DNA of 64,000 bases from Verrucomicrobiales bacterium (GCA_029213005.1 JARGPI010000009.1:62001-126000), one strand, 5' to 3'. Shown: positions 26,414-36,524, counted from the first letter of the stretch. The notes: generated by a model from the letters alone, not told the origin. A program made the numbers and translations.

Positions 26414-27403
26414 ATGAGCGAAGAATTCACTTACAAAGCGGCCGGCGTCGATATCAAAGAGGCCGCCGCGCTGGTTGGCGACATCAACCAGTTGCGCCAA
26501 CGTACCGAAGGAACCCGGAAGTTGATGCAGTCCTTCGGGCTGTTTGCCGCAACTTACGACCTGAGCGATTACAAAGAGCCGGTCATCATGACGGGTTGTG
26601 ACGGCGTCGGGACAAAACTGGAGATTCTTCTCGAAGTCGACGAACTCGAAATCGCCGGGAAAGATCTCGTCGCGATGAATGTGAACGATATTCTCACCAC
26701 GGGCGGCGATCCTCTCATGTTCCTCGACTACGTCGGAGTGGGACGCATCGATAAAACCAAGATCAAACGCCTGATCGCCGGAATGTCGGAGCACCTCGAA
26801 AGCTGCGATTGTATTCTCGCCGGTGGTGAGACTGCGGAAATGCCGGGGGTGGTTCCCGATGGCATGATCGAACTGAGCGGTTTTGCCGTGGGGGCATGCG
26901 AGAAAAGCAACCTCATCGATCCGACCACGGTTTCTGTCGGCGACGTTCTCATCGGCTATGAATCGGACGGTTTCCACGCCAACGGCTGGTCGCTGATTCG
27001 TAAGATTTTGAAAGCCTTCCCCGGCGAAGTAACCGACGAGGAGCTTTCCGGTCTGCTGGCTCCGACACGGCTTTATCACGATGCGGTTGCTTCGCTTCGC
27101 TCCGCCGGAGCCGAGATTCGCGCGATGGCACACATCACCGGCGGCGGGCTTCCTGAAAATCTGGAGCGTCTCCTCGGTGAAAAAGGAGCTGATATTCAGA
27201 TTCCCCGCTGGGAACTGGGAGCGGTTCAAAAAGTATTGCAGCATATTGATGACCAGGAAGCCGTTAACACCTTCAACATGGGGTGGGGCTGGGTCGCTAT
27301 TGTCCCCGCTTCCGACGCTGACAAAGCGGTTGCCGCGCATCCCCGGGCTAAAAAGCTTGGCGAAGTGACAGATTCAGGCAAGGTTCTTGTCGACATAGTG
27401 TGA
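26414..27403 (+). CDS. purM: Phosphoribosylformylglycinamidine cyclo-ligase
   Basis: A 329-residue AIR synthetase. Family segments: TGCDGVGTKLEIL (nucleotide binding), LVAMNVNDILTTGGDPLMFLDY, GGETAEMPGVV, HITGGGLPENLERLL and FNMGWGWVAIV. It forms aminoimidazole ribotide from FGAM with ATP in purine synthesis. The open frame reaches back 144 bp, but MSEEFTYKAAGVDIKEAA at 26414 is the family start. The stop overlaps the purF ATG by one base (TGATG), so the two genes are translationally coupled. Its upstream gap carries the four-unit dyad array. Confidence 0.97.
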   Translation: MSEEFTYKAAGVDIKEAAALVGDINQLRQRTEGTRKLMQSFGLFAATYDLSDYKEPVIMTGCDGVGTKLEILLEVDELEIAGKDLVAMNVNDILTTGGDPLMFLDYVGVGRIDKTKIKRLIAGMSEHLESCDCILAGGETAEMPGVVPDGMIELSGFAVGACEKSNLIDPTTVSVGDVLIGYESDGFHANGWSLIRKILKAFPGEVTDEELSGLLAPTRLYHDAVASLRSAGAEIRAMAHITGGGLPENLERLLGEKGADIQIPRWELGAVQKVLQHIDDQEAVNTFNMGWGWVAIVPASDADKAVAAHPRAKKLGEVTDSGKVLVDIV

Positions 27404-29352
27404 TGAGCGATTCAGTGAAACACGAGTGCGGGCTGGCTTTCGTCCGCCTCAAACACGATCTTTCTTACTACCACAAGAAGTATGGGACCTGCTTGTGGGG
27501 ATTCCAGAGGCTCTACCTCCTCATGGAAAAACAGCACAACCGCGGCCAGGACGGCATCGGGATCGGCTGTTGTAAGTTAAATATGCCGCTCGGTCAGGCC
27601 TACCTTTTCCGGGAAAGATCCGCCGAGCGCGATTCGCTCATCAAAGTGATGGAAACGCGGATCAAAAAGTTCCGCAAATTGGAGCGGGACGGGGTGATTA
27701 ATCCGGACGCAAAGGATTATCCGAAACAGGTAAAAGAGAATTTCAAATTCGGCGGAGAGGTTCTTCTCGGACACCTCCGTTACGGGACATCGGGCGCTTT
27801 CGGTGAGGGTGGCTGCCATCCTTTTGTGCGGCGCACCAACTGGCCCACCAAGTCACTGATGGTCGCGGGTAACTTCAACATGACCAATGCCCGCGATTTG
27901 AACCACCATTTGATCAATCGCGGTCAACACCCGGTTTTCGCATCCGATACCCAGACGGTGCTCGAGGAAATCGGTTACCATCTCGATGTCGCTCACGATG
28001 CGATTTACCGTCGCGAGCGGGACAAAGGCACGCCGGGGAGAGATATTCCGGCGATTATTTCCGATGAGATCGACATGAATCTCATCATGGAAGAGTGCGG
28101 GAAAATCTGGGACGGTGGTTATACCATCGGAGGAGTCGTCGGAAACGGTGATGCTTTTGTACTCCGCGATCCCTGCGGCATTCGGCCCTGTCATTATTAC
28201 GAAGATGACGAAGTGATCGCTTTTGCCAGTGAACGGGTCCCGTTGATGACCGTGTTCAGCTGCGAGATGGAAGACGTCAGCGAACTTCCTCCGGGAAATG
28301 TCGCGGTAATCAAACACCGCCCCGACACGCCGGAGTGCGAACTGTCGATCAAACCTTTCTGCGAACCCCGCGAAGTCAGTCCCTGTTCTTTCGAGCGGAT
28401 TTATTTTTCGAGACCTAACGATCCCGAAATCTATCGGGAGCGGAAAGCGCTCGGAGCGGCTGTGCTTCCTCAAATTATCAAAAGTATCGACGATGATCTG
28501 GCGAACACTGTGTTCAGTTTCATCCCGAACACGGCCGAGATTGCTTATCACGGTATGATGGCGTCCCTTCGCGAATTCCGTCGTGGGCAGGTTCGGGACA
28601 AATTGCTCGAAGCTCAGGAAGCCGGGACTCTCGATGCCACAATGATCGATGATTTAATCATGCGAAACTGGCCCCGGGCTGAAAAGATCGCTCACAAAGA
28701 CATCAAACTGCGGACCTTCATTTCCCAGGAAAAAGGTCGCGATCAGATGGTTTCCCACGTTTATGACATCTCTTATGGCGTTGTAAAAGCGGGTGATAAT
28801 CTCGTGGTCATGGATGACTCGATTGTCCGCGGGACCACGTTGCAAAAGTCGATTCTGAAGATCCTCGCCCGGACCAATCCGAAGAAGATCGTCATCGTAT
28901 CCACCGCGCCACAGATCCGATATCCCGACTGTTACGGGATCGATATGTCGGAATTGGGTAAATTTATCGCCTTCCGTGCGGCGATCAACGTGCTGACTCA
29001 GAAGAACAAGCAGTCTCTGATTGCAGACGTTCACGAGATTTGTATCAACGAGCTGAAAAAGAACGATCACGAGATGATCAACGCGATGAAACTGCTCTAC
29101 GAGCCGCTCACCGACGATGAAATCTCCGCTGAAATCAGCCGGATGGTTCGCCCCGTTGATATCGAATGGGAAGGCGAGATCGAAGTGATTTATCAAACTA
29201 TTGAGAACCTGCACAAAGCGATTCCGGTTCACAACGGCGATTGGTACTTCACTGGGAACTACCCGACTCCGGGTGGGAACCGTGTCGCCAACCAGAGCCT
29301 TGTATCTCACCTCGAGGGCGATAAGACGCGTCCCTACGATATGTTGCTTTAA
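27403..29352 (+). CDS. purF: Amidophosphoribosyltransferase (PurF-type, class II Gln amidotransferase)
   Basis: A 649-residue enzyme, longer than the E. coli PurF of about 505. The N-terminal Ntn-hydrolase domain would be activated by cleavage before C9 (KHE-CGLAF), with the RGQDGIG and GHLRYGTSGAFGEGGCHPF motifs of the glutaminase site. The phosphoribosyltransferase domain has the PRPP loop VVMDDSIVRGTT. It makes 5-phosphoribosylamine from PRPP and glutamine, the first step of purine synthesis. The ATG at 27403 overlaps the purM stop; a GTG three bases earlier is less likely. The extra length lies in inserts around residues 65-110 and a C-terminal tail, as in a long variant I associate with Bacteroidetes and PVC bacteria. 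Confidence 0.9.
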   Translation: MSDSVKHECGLAFVRLKHDLSYYHKKYGTCLWGFQRLYLLMEKQHNRGQDGIGIGCCKLNMPLGQAYLFRERSAERDSLIKVMETRIKKFRKLERDGVINPDAKDYPKQVKENFKFGGEVLLGHLRYGTSGAFGEGGCHPFVRRTNWPTKSLMVAGNFNMTNARDLNHHLINRGQHPVFASDTQTVLEEIGYHLDVAHDAIYRRERDKGTPGRDIPAIISDEIDMNLIMEECGKIWDGGYTIGGVVGNGDAFVLRDPCGIRPCHYYEDDEVIAFASERVPLMTVFSCEMEDVSELPPGNVAVIKHRPDTPECELSIKPFCEPREVSPCSFERIYFSRPNDPEIYRERKALGAAVLPQIIKSIDDDLANTVFSFIPNTAEIAYHGMMASLREFRRGQVRDKLLEAQEAGTLDATMIDDLIMRNWPRAEKIAHKDIKLRTFISQEKGRDQMVSHVYDISYGVVKAGDNLVVMDDSIVRGTTLQKSILKILARTNPKKIVIVSTAPQIRYPDCYGIDMSELGKFIAFRAAINVLTQKNKQSLIADVHEICINELKKNDHEMINAMKLLYEPLTDDEISAEISRMVRPVDIEWEGEIEVIYQTIENLHKAIPVHNGDWYFTGNYPTPGGNRVANQSLVSHLEGDKTRPYDMLL

Positions 29353-29429
29353 GCGATATTTTAGCCGCAGATTCGGACCCGTAACTGACTTGACGATATG
29401 GTGGTTAGCCACCGTTAGTAGAGTCAGTT

Positions 29430-32400
29430 ATGTTCAGGTTTTTCTCGATCCTTATCTTCGCCTCGCTGACCGGGTTTTTACAGGCAGCCGAAGTGTCGTC
29501 TTTTGAAAAGTCGATTGCTGCAGCCGAACCGGTAGCCCGTTGGGCTTTCGAGGGGGATGACGCTTCTGAAGTCGTGAAGTCGGCCCATCGGGAAATCACC
29601 GACAAAGGTCCCATAGCTCCCGAATACCCAAAATTCGGCAAAACCAATCACGCCCTCCGCCTCGCAAACGGGGAGCGCGTCGTGATTCCGGACGAGGGAG
29701 AGAACTCCCGTTTCGATTTTGATAACGGAGATGAAATATCAATCGAAGCGATGGTCAATCCCACCAAATTCAATGGTCAGGCGGTGATCATCGCAAAAGG
29801 GCGCACCAATAACAAAGGTGTCCCGCAGAACAATCAGAACTGGGCGCTTCGTTTGAGATCCGTCAGTGGACATGCCGGAGTGAATTTCCTGTTCCGAAGC
29901 CGCGCTCAAGCCGGAAAACCCGCCGGGTGGCATCGCTGGACCTCCAGAAACGGGTTTGGAGTGAATACCGGTTGGCATCATGTTGCCGTGTCTTATCAAT
30001 TTGGAAAACCGGAGTCGATCCGGGCGTTTCTTGATGGTAAAGAAGTCAAAGGGTCCTGGGACATGGACGGCCCGACTACTGCGCCCCCAGTCGTTGATAA
30101 TGACGAAGTCTGGATCGGTTCCGCGATGCAGGGTAATCTCGTGAATTCTTTTATCGGCAGTCTCGATGAAATCGCACTGTATCGCCGCACGGTTCCGGCC
30201 AAAACATTCCTGACGCGCTACAAGCGGGTCGAGCCGCCACTGGTTCTTCCGGAAGCGGAGAAAGGCATCGTCAAAATCCACATGCACGGGCCGCTCGGTT
30301 CGAATATCAAATTTCCCAACGATCCGGGGGAACCTCTGGCTTCCTGGGATCAGGAAGCGATGGGATTTGTCCGCATTCCCCGGAAATACGATGATTGGGG
30401 TGTTCGTGAGGACTGGGGCACCGGAGTGATGGTGCGGGCCGTTACCGAAATCGAACTCAAGCCCGGGGAATACGAATTGCTGGGTCGTTCCCGTTCTGTA
30501 TCCCGCCTCTTTGTCGACGGCAAAAAGATCCTCGATTTTCCCAAGCCGAAACGTGGTGGTGGTGCTCACAATCACGTTCAACCCGTTCCGGAAGTGCCCC
30601 GTCCCGGGATGCGCCCGCACGCGATGGATGATGTGGAAAAGATCGTGAAATTTACCAGTGAGGGCGGGACTCACACCGTCGTTTTTGATATCATGGTAGG
30701 CGGTCCAAGGCTTCGGCTTGAGTTCGGAGAGGCCTGTCTCGCCATCGCAAAAGGAGATGAGATTTTTCAACTAATCACTCCGGGAGCTCAATCGGGTCCG
30801 CCTCTGAACGATGAAGGGTGGATTGCTTTTTCTGAGAAAACCGGTGCGATGCTGGATGCACTGGACCGGAAAACCCGCCGCGCGTCGGATCAGCAGGCCG
30901 AGCATTGGGACGAGCGGCATCAACTCGCCGTCAAACATCTCACTTCCGGCGTTGAAGGGAAAGATATCGATAGCTTGATCCTCGCTCGGCTCGACCGGGT
31001 CCGCGATGCTTCCGGCGATCCTGATTCCTTTTTCAACAAAGAGGTTCGCCCTATTTTTGCGGAGCATTGTTATCGTTGCCACGGGGAGAAAGAAAAAGGT
31101 GACCTGAATCTACAGAATCAGGAAAATCTTTTTGCCGGAGGTGAGTCGGGAATCCCCGCCGTCGTTCCCGGTGATCCCCACGAAAGTTTTCTGATCGAAA
31201 TGGTCGGGCCCGATGCGGGAGCCGACAAAATGCCGCCAAAAGGTGATGGGCTCACCAGCGAAGAAATCGAGATCCTGAAGAAATGGGTCAAAGAAGAGGG
31301 CGGAAAAATCGACAATCCGGCTCTCGAAATCGCGGAGCAAACCCCGATTGTCGATGACCTGACTTTTCTCCGTCGGGTTTGGATTGATTTGGTCGGAGTG
31401 GTCCCGTCACTGAAGGAAATTCGGGCGTTTCAGGCGGATCAGTCAACTGATAAGCGTGCCAAAATGATCGACCGACTGCTCGCCGACGATCGCTGGGCGG
31501 ATAATCAGGTGGGTTACTGGCAGGATGTCCTCGCCGAAAATCCCAACCTGCTCAAACCGATGTTGAATAACACGGGACCTTTCCGGTTCTGGATTCTCGA
31601 ATCGCTGCGGGACAACAAGCCGATGGATCGTTTCGCGACTGAACTGATCACGATGCGAGGCAGCGTCTGGGGCGGTGGAGCCGGCGGTTTCAGTGTGGCG
31701 ACACAAAACGATGTGCCGATGGCGGCGAAGGCCCACATTTTGGGAACAGCCTTTCTCGGGGTGAATATGAAATGTGCCCGCTGTCATGACTCGCCATATC
31801 ACGAGACGACCCAGCAGGATCTTTTTGAAATGGCGGCGATGCTGGAGCGAAAAGAAATCAAGGTGCCGAAAACCAGCAGTGTGCCGGCAGCTTTCTTCGA
31901 ACACGTCAAAGAAGGGGGCCGCAAATCTCTGATCGAGGTGACACTTCCGATCGGGGCTAAAGTTCAGGCGAACTGGCCGTTTGATGAATTTTCGACTGAA
32001 ATTCCGGAGGGAGTGATCAGCAATCCGGATGATTCCCGCGAACGGATCGCGGCGGATATTACCTTCTCCCGTCGCTTCGCCGAGGTGCTCGTCAACCGGA
32101 TGTGGAAACGTTACATCGGCGCTGGTTTCATCGAACCGGTGGATGACTGGGAGGGGCGTCAGGCCGTTGATCCTGATTTGATGGCCTTCCTCACGGATGA
32201 CTTCATCCGCAATGGATACGACCTCAAGGCGCTCGCCCGGACCATCATGAATTCCGAAGTCTATCAGCGTAAAGTTCAGGATATTCCTGAAAATATTGCC
32301 GATGCCGATCGCTTTTTCGAAGCGCCCTATCGTCGCCGCATGACCGCCGAGCAGGTAGTTGATAATGCCTGGCATGTTGCGGGGCAGGAAATGGATCTCG

Positions 32401-33056
32401 GTCTGTTGACGATGGATCTGGAAGGTCGTTTGGCGCCCGACTACTTCATGAATTTTGGATCGCCGAAACATGCTTGGGAATTTTCAACCCTCGCCAACGA
32501 GCGGGATCGCCCCAGTCTCGCGATGCCGAAAATTCAGGCCGTAGTTGATGTATTGCGCGCTTTTGGATGGCGAAACTCGCGGCAGGAACCGACCTCCCAC
32601 CGAATTGAGGAGCCGAATCCTCTCCAGCCCGGCGTCCTCGCCAACGGCGTGATGGGCGCGTGGATGACACGGCTGACTGATGACTCCGAGCTCACCGAAA
32701 TTTGTATCAAAGCTGAGTCCGTGGAGGCATTGACCGAGCAACTCTACCTTCGATTTCTCACCCGCCAACCGACAGGACAGGAGCGCGAACTGTTCCTTTC
32801 TCTACTTAGTGACGGGTTTGAAAATCGTGTAATACCAGAGGCCGAACGGGCTCCCGCTCCGAAAGTTAAGCGGGCGCCTTACGTGTCCTGGTCGAACCAT
32901 TTGCATACCGAAGCCAATTCCATCAAACAACAGGAAGAGGCCAGAGCGCGGGCCGGAGATCCGCCTTCCCGGGCCCTGCACCCGCAATGGCGCGAGCAGG
33001 CGGAAGACGCACTCTGGGCGCTCCTGAACTCACCCGAGATGATCATGGTTCCCTGA
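29430..33056 (+). CDS. LamG-PSD1-DUF1549-DUF1553 cytochrome-type surface protein
   Basis: A 1208-residue exported protein. A signal peptide (residues 1-19) is followed by a LamG/concanavalin-like domain (about 40-265), a middle region, a haem-binding PSC1/PSD1 domain with CYRCHG (near residue 550), then DUF1549 (IDLVGVVPSLKEI, with a second CxxCH in CARCHD near residue 785) and DUF1553 (the RRMTAEQVVDNAW and RPSLAMPKIQAVVDV region). This architecture is a hallmark of planctomycetes and verrucomicrobia and usually sits beside a DUF1501 gene, as here. The molecular function is not established; a role in handling polysaccharides or in redox at the cell surface is commonly assumed. The gene ends 75 bp before the DUF1501 start, with two phased dyads between them. 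Confidence 0.93.
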   Translation: MFRFFSILIFASLTGFLQAAEVSSFEKSIAAAEPVARWAFEGDDASEVVKSAHREITDKGPIAPEYPKFGKTNHALRLANGERVVIPDEGENSRFDFDNGDEISIEAMVNPTKFNGQAVIIAKGRTNNKGVPQNNQNWALRLRSVSGHAGVNFLFRSRAQAGKPAGWHRWTSRNGFGVNTGWHHVAVSYQFGKPESIRAFLDGKEVKGSWDMDGPTTAPPVVDNDEVWIGSAMQGNLVNSFIGSLDEIALYRRTVPAKTFLTRYKRVEPPLVLPEAEKGIVKIHMHGPLGSNIKFPNDPGEPLASWDQEAMGFVRIPRKYDDWGVREDWGTGVMVRAVTEIELKPGEYELLGRSRSVSRLFVDGKKILDFPKPKRGGGAHNHVQPVPEVPRPGMRPHAMDDVEKIVKFTSEGGTHTVVFDIMVGGPRLRLEFGEACLAIAKGDEIFQLITPGAQSGPPLNDEGWIAFSEKTGAMLDALDRKTRRASDQQAEHWDERHQLAVKHLTSGVEGKDIDSLILARLDRVRDASGDPDSFFNKEVRPIFAEHCYRCHGEKEKGDLNLQNQENLFAGGESGIPAVVPGDPHESFLIEMVGPDAGADKMPPKGDGLTSEEIEILKKWVKEEGGKIDNPALEIAEQTPIVDDLTFLRRVWIDLVGVVPSLKEIRAFQADQSTDKRAKMIDRLLADDRWADNQVGYWQDVLAENPNLLKPMLNNTGPFRFWILESLRDNKPMDRFATELITMRGSVWGGGAGGFSVATQNDVPMAAKAHILGTAFLGVNMKCARCHDSPYHETTQQDLFEMAAMLERKEIKVPKTSSVPAAFFEHVKEGGRKSLIEVTLPIGAKVQANWPFDEFSTEIPEGVISNPDDSRERIAADITFSRRFAEVLVNRMWKRYIGAGFIEPVDDWEGRQAVDPDLMAFLTDDFIRNGYDLKALARTIMNSEVYQRKVQDIPENIADADRFFEAPYRRRMTAEQVVDNAWHVAGQEMDLGLLTMDLEGRLAPDYFMNFGSPKHAWEFSTLANERDRPSLAMPKIQAVVDVLRAFGWRNSRQEPTSHRIEEPNPLQPGVLANGVMGAWMTRLTDDSELTEICIKAESVEALTEQLYLRFLTRQPTGQERELFLSLLSDGFENRVIPEAERAPAPKVKRAPYVSWSNHLHTEANSIKQQEEARARAGDPPSRALHPQWREQAEDALWALLNSPEMIMVP

Positions 33057-33057
33057 T

Positions 33058-33092
33058 GGTACCCTGTACAGTCTGAAACGGTACCCTGTACC
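33058..33092. repeat. Pair of 22-bp-phased GTAC dyads inside the PSD1-DUF1501 unit
   Basis: GGTACCCTGTACA at 33058-33070 and GGTACCCTGTACC at 33080-33092, 22 bp apart, start two bases after the PSD1 stop codon. They fill most of the 75-bp space before the DUF1501 ATG at 33132, so they are transcribed if the two genes form one mRNA. Confidence 0.85.
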
Positions 33093-33131
33093 ATTTAGAT
33101 TGAACCCCGCTAACGACTAAAATCTGAAAGT

Positions 33132-34406
33132 ATGAATCGTAGAAATTTTATCCAGTCCACAACCGCTGCCGCAGCGAGCGCCCTGGCTGTTCCCGGCACC
33201 TATGCCGCGGGCACCGTTCCGCTGGGGAAAGCAGAGCATTGCGTGATGCTCTGGCTAGGCGGTGGTATGTCGCAAATCGATACCTTTGATCCGAAAGCTC
33301 TCGGCGATGCCAAAGCGAAGAAAGCCGGGTCCTACTATCCAGCGATCGATACCTCGGTTCCCGGTGTGCAGGTCTGCGAGCATCTCTCGAAGACAGCGAA
33401 GCTGATGGAGCACGTGACGGCGGTGCGGACGCTGAATCACGATGTGGTTGACGAACACGCCGCTGCGACCAACCGAATGCATACCGGTCGACCAACGAGC
33501 GGGACGGCCACCTATCCGTCGCTCGGCTCGATAATCGCTCACAAAAGAGGCGCGGCTGCAGAGGGCGTGCCGGCTTACGTTCTGCTCGGCTATCCCAATA
33601 TCGCCCGGGGTTCGGGATTTCTGGGGCCGGAGGCCAGCTTTATTTACTCAACCAATATTCAGTCCGGCCCCGCCGGGTTGGCCCGTCCTGAATGGCTGTC
33701 TTCGTCGCGGGTATCCCGTCGCGAGGAACTGCTCGGAGCGGTTCGCAAAGGCGCGGCGAAGCGATTTGGAGCGGATCAGAAATTTAAGGAATACGATGCG
33801 GCTCTCAAAGAAAGTTTGCGACTTTCCGGACCGGATTTTATGACCGTTTTTGATCTCGACGCAGAGCCGGCGGATCTGCGGAATTCCTACGGGAGTGAAT
33901 TCGGTCAGCGCTGTCTTTTGACCCGTCGACTTTTTCAGGCCGGGGTTCGATTTGTCGAAATTTCCTATAGTGACAATTTTAAAAACGGAACCGGCTGGGA
34001 TACGCACAATGATGGTCAACTGAAACAGCATCTCCTCATTCAGGATCTCGATGCCGCGCTCTCGACTCTGATGACCGATCTCGAAGATCACGGGATGTTG
34101 GATAAAACCATTATCCTGATCAACTCCGAGTTCGGGCGTCCCGGCGGTTTTGATTCCGGCGGCGGACGCGGGCACTACTCGAAGTGTTTCACGAATGTGA
34201 TCGCCGGAGGTGGGCTGAATCACAAAGGGGCCTACGGAGTTTCAGATCCGCTTGCGGAAACCATCGTGGAAAACCCTGTCAGTGTTCCCGATTTCTTTGC
34301 CACGGCGCTTGCCGCGATGCAAATCGACCCCACCGAGTATATGTATGATGGCGACCGCCCGGTCCCGATTACGGATCTCGGTAAACCGATCGAAGCACTG
34401 TTTTAG
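33132..34406 (+). CDS. DUF1501 family exported protein (sulfatase-like fold)
   Basis: A 424-residue DUF1501 protein. The N-terminus [20 protein letters not shown] carries a twin-arginine (RRNF) export signal. The alkaline-phosphatase-like fold is indicated by [19 protein letters not shown], by [12 protein letters not shown] near residue 290 and by [21 protein letters not shown] near residue 340. It pairs with the preceding PSD1 gene as in most PVC genomes. The catalytic activity of the family is unknown. Tat export implies that it folds in the cytoplasm with a bound cofactor or metal. Confidence 0.93.
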   Translation: MNRRNFIQSTTAAAASALAVPGTYAAGTVPLGKAEHCVMLWLGGGMSQIDTFDPKALGDAKAKKAGSYYPAIDTSVPGVQVCEHLSKTAKLMEHVTAVRTLNHDVVDEHAAATNRMHTGRPTSGTATYPSLGSIIAHKRGAAAEGVPAYVLLGYPNIARGSGFLGPEASFIYSTNIQSGPAGLARPEWLSSSRVSRREELLGAVRKGAAKRFGADQKFKEYDAALKESLRLSGPDFMTVFDLDAEPADLRNSYGSEFGQRCLLTRRLFQAGVRFVEISYSDNFKNGTGWDTHNDGQLKQHLLIQDLDAALSTLMTDLEDHGMLDKTIILINSEFGRPGGFDSGGGRGHYSKCFTNVIAGGGLNHKGAYGVSDPLAETIVENPVSVPDFFATALAAMQIDPTEYMYDGDRPVPITDLGKPIEALF

Positions 34407-34558
34407 GCCCCGGGAATATTCTTTGGTTTCTACCTACTAAAGTTCTGAATCAGTTTTCCCGAATTTCAATTTTCGAAAATCGCATGTGAGTCGCCCGGTA
34501 TCGGGTTGCAGAAGATCTGGCAGGGCGTTTTTCATGCCAAACCGGAATCCCGATATAA

Positions 34559-34822
34559 ATGGCAGATTACTACCTATGTCCCGGTTGCGGTAACGATGTG
34601 AAAGTGGGATCAGCAGGTTGCCCGAAATGTAACCATCTCGATCCATGGGAGGTTGAATCAGACTACCCGGACGGAGTAAACCTGCCCGGTGATGAGTTTG
34701 ACTACGAGAAGTTCTGCGAAGACGAATTCGGTAGTTCTGTGCCAAAAAGAGGCTTGCCTCTGCTTTGGTGGATTACCGCTGTTGTTCTCCTGATTGTGTT
34801 CACTTATTGGATTGTTGGGTAA
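34559..34822 (+). CDS. Small zinc-ribbon membrane protein
   Basis: An 87-residue protein with an N-terminal zinc ribbon (CPGCG near residue 8, then CPKC near residue 21), an acidic linker and one C-terminal transmembrane helix (LLWWITAVVLLIVFTYWIVG). This makes it a tail-anchored protein with its zinc ribbon in the cytoplasm. The role is unknown. It is preceded by about 150 bp without features and followed 139 bp later by the HPr-like gene on the same strand. Confidence 0.75.
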   Translation: MADYYLCPGCGNDVKVGSAGCPKCNHLDPWEVESDYPDGVNLPGDEFDYEKFCEDEFGSSVPKRGLPLLWWITAVVLLIVFTYWIVG

Positions 34823-34960
34823 TGATGCGACAAGGTTCGGGACCACGAAGGGGGATTTTTACGATCACAGAAGGGAACCCGGAAAGCTTAGCGGTTGCCG
34901 GAAGGAGAAGTTGCTGAATAGTATCGAGGTAATCGAAATGAACTCCTGACCACCAGTAAA

Positions 34961-35227
34961 ATGCCTGAATGTAGTGTCGTTGTTCCTAATCGGGAAGGAC
35001 TCCAAACCCGAAACTCAGCCAATCTCGTCAAACTCGCGAATAGTTTTGCGTGCAATATCCGAATTTCAAAAGATGATGAGGAGTGTAATGCAAAAAGCAT
35101 CATGGGAGTGATGCTACTAGCTGCGGAGCAGGGATCGGTGCTTAAAATATTCACTGACGGAATCGATGCGCCCTCAGCCCTTTCCGCTCTTGTCGACCTC
35201 ATTGAAAGTGGTTTTCAACCGGCATAA
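34961..35227 (+). CDS. HPr-family protein with Gln15 and Ser46 (Crh-like)
   Basis: An 88-residue HPr-fold protein. The active-site loop that normally reads GLHAR(P) is GLQTR: position 15, the phosphorylated His of HPr, is Gln. The regulatory serine is kept at position 46 in KSIMG. This is the pattern of Crh in Bacillus, which cannot carry PTS phosphate but is phosphorylated at Ser46 by HPr kinase. The protein therefore probably has a regulatory role, not sugar transport; this is inference. No HPr kinase or other PTS gene is in the window. It is followed after 5 bp by a secreted SGNH-like gene, so the two are probably co-transcribed. No clear Shine-Dalgarno site precedes the ATG. Confidence 0.88.
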   Translation: MPECSVVVPNREGLQTRNSANLVKLANSFACNIRISKDDEECNAKSIMGVMLLAAEQGSVLKIFTDGIDAPSALSALVDLIESGFQPA

Positions 35228-35232
35228 AAAGG

Positions 35233-36354
35233 ATGAAAGCGGCAACTCACTATTTAGGATGCACCGGCTGGTTGTTATTCCTGCTCCTTTTTGGGGGGAT
35301 CGACTCCAGTGTTGCCCAAAACAGGGACGAATTTGAGCGGGCTCAGGCGATTGCCAAAAAGAAGCGCGCCGGTGAAATCATATCTTCCGGCGAGGCCGCG
35401 CTGATGGGTAAGTATGTCGAGCGGGGCTGGATTTCAGATATGGATCCGAACCGGACCTCTACCGGACTGATCCCGCTAAGCGATCTCGGACCTTCCGGAA
35501 ACTACAAGGGGGAAGACGGTGGTTTGTATGGAAAAGGCAGGAACGAACCGGAGCCGAAACATCAGGCTATTATCGATCAAGTCTTAACTAAAGTGGTGCC
35601 GAGAGATTCCACAGGGGCCCCGGATTCCTCCGGGAAAATCGTTCTCATTTCCGTCGGAATGTCGAACACGAGCCGGGAGTTTGGGCCGTTTATTCGGATC
35701 GCCAATACGGATGCCCGAAAGTCTCCCGCTGTTGCGATCGTTAACTGCGCGCAAGGTTCCCGCGCGGCTTTGCAATGGGTCGAGAAAGAAGATGTCTGGG
35801 AGGGGATCGGGAAAAATCTCGATCGAAGTCAACTGACGAAGAATCAGGTTCAGGTCGCCTGGGTGAAACTCACCGAGATGGGCCCATCGAAGTATGGAGA
35901 CTTTCCTGCTCATACCGATTTTTTCGAAGGGAATCTGGTAAAAATCATCCATCGACTCAAAACCACCTGCCCGAACCTGAGTGTCATCTATTTCACCAGT
36001 CGGGTTTATGCCGGTTACGCTGTGGGCGAGCGGGGATTAAATCCCGAGCCCTATGCCTACGAAGGCGCGTTTGCGATGCGCCGCCTCATTCTCAAACAGT
36101 TGAATGGTGACCGCGAGTTGAATTTTGATCCGGCAAAAGGCGAGGTCAAAGCTCCGCTTCTTCTCTGGGGACCCTACCTGTGGTGCGACGGTATGATGCC
36201 ACGCAGCGACGGTCTTGTCTGGCCTCCCGAGCTGCTCGATTTCGACGGCGTTCATCCCAGTGAAGCGGGGAAAGCAAAGATCGCATCCCTGCTTCTCGAA
36301 TTTTTCGCGACGGATCGCAATGCGAAACCCTGGTTCACCGGGGAGCGCGATTAA
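35233..36354 (+). CDS. Secreted SGNH-hydrolase-like protein
   Basis: A 373-residue exported protein. A signal peptide (to about residue 28, ending SSVAQ) is followed by a low-complexity charged linker, then an SGNH-like domain with the block VGMSNTS near residue 138, where a GDS-type nucleophile motif would be, and the C-terminal DGVHPSEAGK (Asp/His) near residue 337. The GxSN form resembles the sialate-esterase GQSN group. The substrate is unknown. The start is close-coupled to the Crh-like gene, with AAAAAGG immediately before the ATG. Confidence 0.72.
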   Translation: MKAATHYLGCTGWLLFLLLFGGIDSSVAQNRDEFERAQAIAKKKRAGEIISSGEAALMGKYVERGWISDMDPNRTSTGLIPLSDLGPSGNYKGEDGGLYGKGRNEPEPKHQAIIDQVLTKVVPRDSTGAPDSSGKIVLISVGMSNTSREFGPFIRIANTDARKSPAVAIVNCAQGSRAALQWVEKEDVWEGIGKNLDRSQLTKNQVQVAWVKLTEMGPSKYGDFPAHTDFFEGNLVKIIHRLKTTCPNLSVIYFTSRVYAGYAVGERGLNPEPYAYEGAFAMRRLILKQLNGDRELNFDPAKGEVKAPLLLWGPYLWCDGMMPRSDGLVWPPELLDFDGVHPSEAGKAKIASLLLEFFATDRNAKPWFTGERD

Positions 36355-36524
36355 AAGGGGGATATTTCAGCAAATTCCAATGAACGGATTGCTTTTCCGA
36401 ATGTCTGAGGAATTTGTCAGGGAGTAGTGAGGCATGCGTCTTCATTCACGGTGGTAAACCAAATTATTTGGCTTCTCCCGGTTTCTGTTTTCATTCCCGT
36501 TTCAAATGGGAGCCCGATAATTTT

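Noticed and set aside
29739..30770. Long antisense frame of 343 codons inside the PSD1 gene
   Set aside because: GC-rich third positions of the real gene create antisense open frames; similar ones occur inside purF, tkt and purM without homology.
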